A stretch of DNA of 64,000 nucleotides from JANQMX01 sp965247175 (lineage in GTDB: Bacteria > Pseudomonadota > Alphaproteobacteria > Kiloniellales > DSM-21159), in assembly GCA_965247175.1 (NCBI GenBank), contig OZ252006.1, positions 4,588,001 through 4,652,000 on the forward strand, written 5' to 3'. Numbering within the stretch: position 1 is the first letter of the stretch; each line of letters starts with the position of its first letter. Position numbers and translations under genes: made by a program. Shown one piece after another: positions 62,632 through 64,000 of this stretch. Below the pieces are notes generated by a model, which was not told the DNA's origin, did no database searches, and saw only the letters and a program-made list of their open reading frames with translations.

Positions 62632-63321
62632 GTGAGCAAACGGATTCTAATCATCGAAGATGACCTGGCGACCTCCGCCTTTGTTGCCAAAGGGCTTAAG
62701 GAGGCAGGCTACGCCGTGGAGACCACCGGAGAGGGGCGGGAAGGGCTCTACCTCGCGACCTCCGCCGACTTCGATCTCATCATCCTGGACCGCATGTTGC
62801 CGCAGATCGACGGCCTGGCCATCGTGACCTCCCTGCGTGCGGCGGCTATCACCACTCCGGTTCTGATGCTGACCGCCATGAGCGCGGTGGATGAGCGGGT
62901 GCGCGGCTTGCGGGCCGGGGCCGACGATTACCTTGTGAAACCCTTTTCCTTCGAGGAGCTGCACGCCCGTGCCGAGGCGCTCCTGCGCCGGCCTAAGGGG
63001 GGCGAGCCGCGCGAAGAGACGCAACTTCGCTGTGCGGACTTGGAGCTGGACCTTGTGGCCCGCACGGTTACGCGCAATGGGCGCCGCATTGAGCTGCAAC
63101 CGCGCGAGTTCCAGATGCTTGCGTTCCTGCTGAGCCGCCAAGGCCGCGTGGTCACCCGCACAATGCTGCTCGAAGGCGTTTGGGACTATCACTTCGATCC
63201 TCAGACCAACGTCATCGATGTGCACATCAGCAAGCTGCGCAAGAAGATCGATGCCCCGGGGGAACCGCCGCTTATCCACACCGTGCGTGGCGCCGGCTAT
63301 ATGCTCAGCGAGCAGCGCTGA
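62632..63321 (+). CDS. OmpR/PhoB-family response regulator
   Basis: The 229-residue regulator has a receiver domain with acidic pocket E9-D10-D11, phospho-acceptor D53 (ILDRMLP), T81 and K103 (DDYLVKPF). A winged-helix DNA-binding domain follows (about 130-229; PREFQMLAFLLSRQGRVVTR, NVIDVHISKLRKKID). The start is GTG 62632; no strong ribosome site is seen, only AGATTAGG. It is followed 4 bp later by its sensor kinase. The set resembles envelope- or metal-sensing systems, and the upstream Do-type protease suggests envelope stress. Confidence 0.95.
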   Translation: MSKRILIIEDDLATSAFVAKGLKEAGYAVETTGEGREGLYLATSADFDLIILDRMLPQIDGLAIVTSLRAAAITTPVLMLTAMSAVDERVRGLRAGADDYLVKPFSFEELHARAEALLRRPKGGEPREETQLRCADLELDLVARTVTRNGRRIELQPREFQMLAFLLSRQGRVVTRTMLLEGVWDYHFDPQTNVIDVHISKLRKKIDAPGEPPLIHTVRGAGYMLSEQR

Positions 63322-63325
63322 GGCC

Positions 63326-64000
63326 GTGACCGTGTTGCGCAATGCCACGACCCGCCTGATTGCCGTCCATCTCATTTTGGTGGCGCTCTCGACGGCCGGT
63401 GTGCTGGCCTTCCTCTATTGGTCCACCAACTCGTTGATCGAGGGCGAGGTGCGCGAGGTGGTCAATGCCGAGCTGACCGGTTTGTCCGAGGACTATCAGA
63501 GGCGTGGAACTCTTGGCTTGGCCCGTGCTATCGACCGCCGCCTGGACAGTGCCCAGGAACGCGATGCCGTCTATCTTCTGACCGATGCCTATGGCGGGCG
63601 CATCGCCGGCAACCTCGAGGCCTGGCCGCCGACGGTGGCGCCGGGCTCGGGTTGGGTTGAGCTCAAGCTCTATCGTACCGATCGCAAAAGGGCGGGTCCG
63701 ATCGCCGCCGCCTCCATTCGGCTCGCCGGCGGCGAGCGCCTCTTGGTCGGCCGCGATGCGGAGGCGCGGACTCTCTTCGGCCAAGCGCTGCGCGACGCGC
63801 TGCTGCAATCGTTGCTCGCGGCTTTGCTGCTCAGCCTGATCACCGGCTGGTTGCTGTCCCGCTTCGTCCTGAGCCGGATCGGCGATATCGCGCGCACCGC
63901 TGGCGACATCATGTCCGGTGATCTCGGCCGTCGCGTGCCGCTGCGCGGCAGCGGTGACGAGTTCGATCGTCTGAGCGAGACGCTCAATCGCATGCTCGGG
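63326..64000 (+). CDS. Sensor histidine kinase, N-terminal part (cut by the window end)
   Basis: The frame is open from GTG 63326 (GTG 63332 is an alternative) to the last base, giving 225 residues. A first TM helix (LIAVHLILVALSTAGVLAFL), a periplasmic sensor region of about 140 residues, a second TM helix (LLQSLLAALLLSLITGWLLS) and a HAMP domain (SRIGDIARTAGDIMSGDLGR, then DEFDRLSETLNRML) are visible. The kinase domain lies beyond the window. It should phosphorylate the response regulator directly upstream. Confidence 0.9.
   Translation, partial: MTVLRNATTRLIAVHLILVALSTAGVLAFLYWSTNSLIEGEVREVVNAELTGLSEDYQRRGTLGLARAIDRRLDSAQERDAVYLLTDAYGGRIAGNLEAWPPTVAPGSGWVELKLYRTDRKRAGPIAAASIRLAGGERLLVGRDAEARTLFGQALRDALLQSLLAALLLSLITGWLLSRFVLSRIGDIARTAGDIMSGDLGRRVPLRGSGDEFDRLSETLNRMLG

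Overview
The window is about 64 kb of high-GC DNA that reads as an alphaproteobacterium, probably Rhodospirillales-like. The lineage is inferred from the mix of MttB-family methyltransferases, TRAP and dipeptide-type ABC transporters, PmpA/PmpB, CbpA/CbpM and AqpZ; no rRNA is present to confirm it. Coding density is high, most genes have clear Shine-Dalgarno sites, and two tRNA genes (Asn-GTT, Cys-GCA) are present.

Region 1 (1-20.1 kb) is a transport and amine-catabolism block. It holds two paralogous non-pyrrolysine MttB-family methyltransferases, a racemase-fold protein, a SAM methyltransferase-like protein, aquaporin Z, a four-gene dipeptide-type ABC importer, a cupin/FAD-oxidoreductase pair divergent from a TetR regulator, a DctPQM TRAP transporter, a DMT exporter and the PmpA/PmpB sulfur-transport pair. 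The likely theme is uptake and demethylation or oxidation of a methylated quaternary amine.

Region 2 (20.1-35 kb) is mixed. It has a PhzF protein; a same-strand set of papain-like protease, vanadium-haloperoxidase/PAP2 protein and SARP-TPR regulator; a fluoroacetate-dehalogenase-like hydrolase; a TTC38-like TPR protein; endonuclease III; CbpA/CbpM; tRNA-Asn; a diguanylate cyclase; tRNA-Cys; and an animal-type heme peroxidase.

Region 3 (35.5-44.1 kb) is the most unusual part. Five genes on the plus strand (P-loop ATPase, TIR-domain protein, DUF900-like alpha/beta hydrolase, three-TM protein, peptidoglycan-binding/CHAP-like protein) are preceded by a divergent SLATT/DUF4231 two-TM protein and a small membrane protein. 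The domain set is typical of prokaryotic conflict or defence systems, and I do not recognise this exact combination.

Region 4 (44.7-59.5 kb) is rearranged. An ABC exporter is frameshifted, and its 3' 690 bp is directly repeated 3.2 kb downstream, fused to a decayed piece of a Tat-exported binding-protein-like gene. This is the signature of an old tandem duplication. Between the copies lies a lower-GC lipoprotein gene with a 59-codon companion. Farther on, a 268-bp piece of an acetamidase gene is directly repeated on the far side of an AraC-RND efflux module. Ferritin, acetamidase and an MFS transporter complete the block.

Region 5 (59.5-64 kb) carries an exported Sel1-repeat protein behind a possibly structured leader, a Do-type periplasmic protease and an OmpR-type two-component system whose kinase runs off the window.
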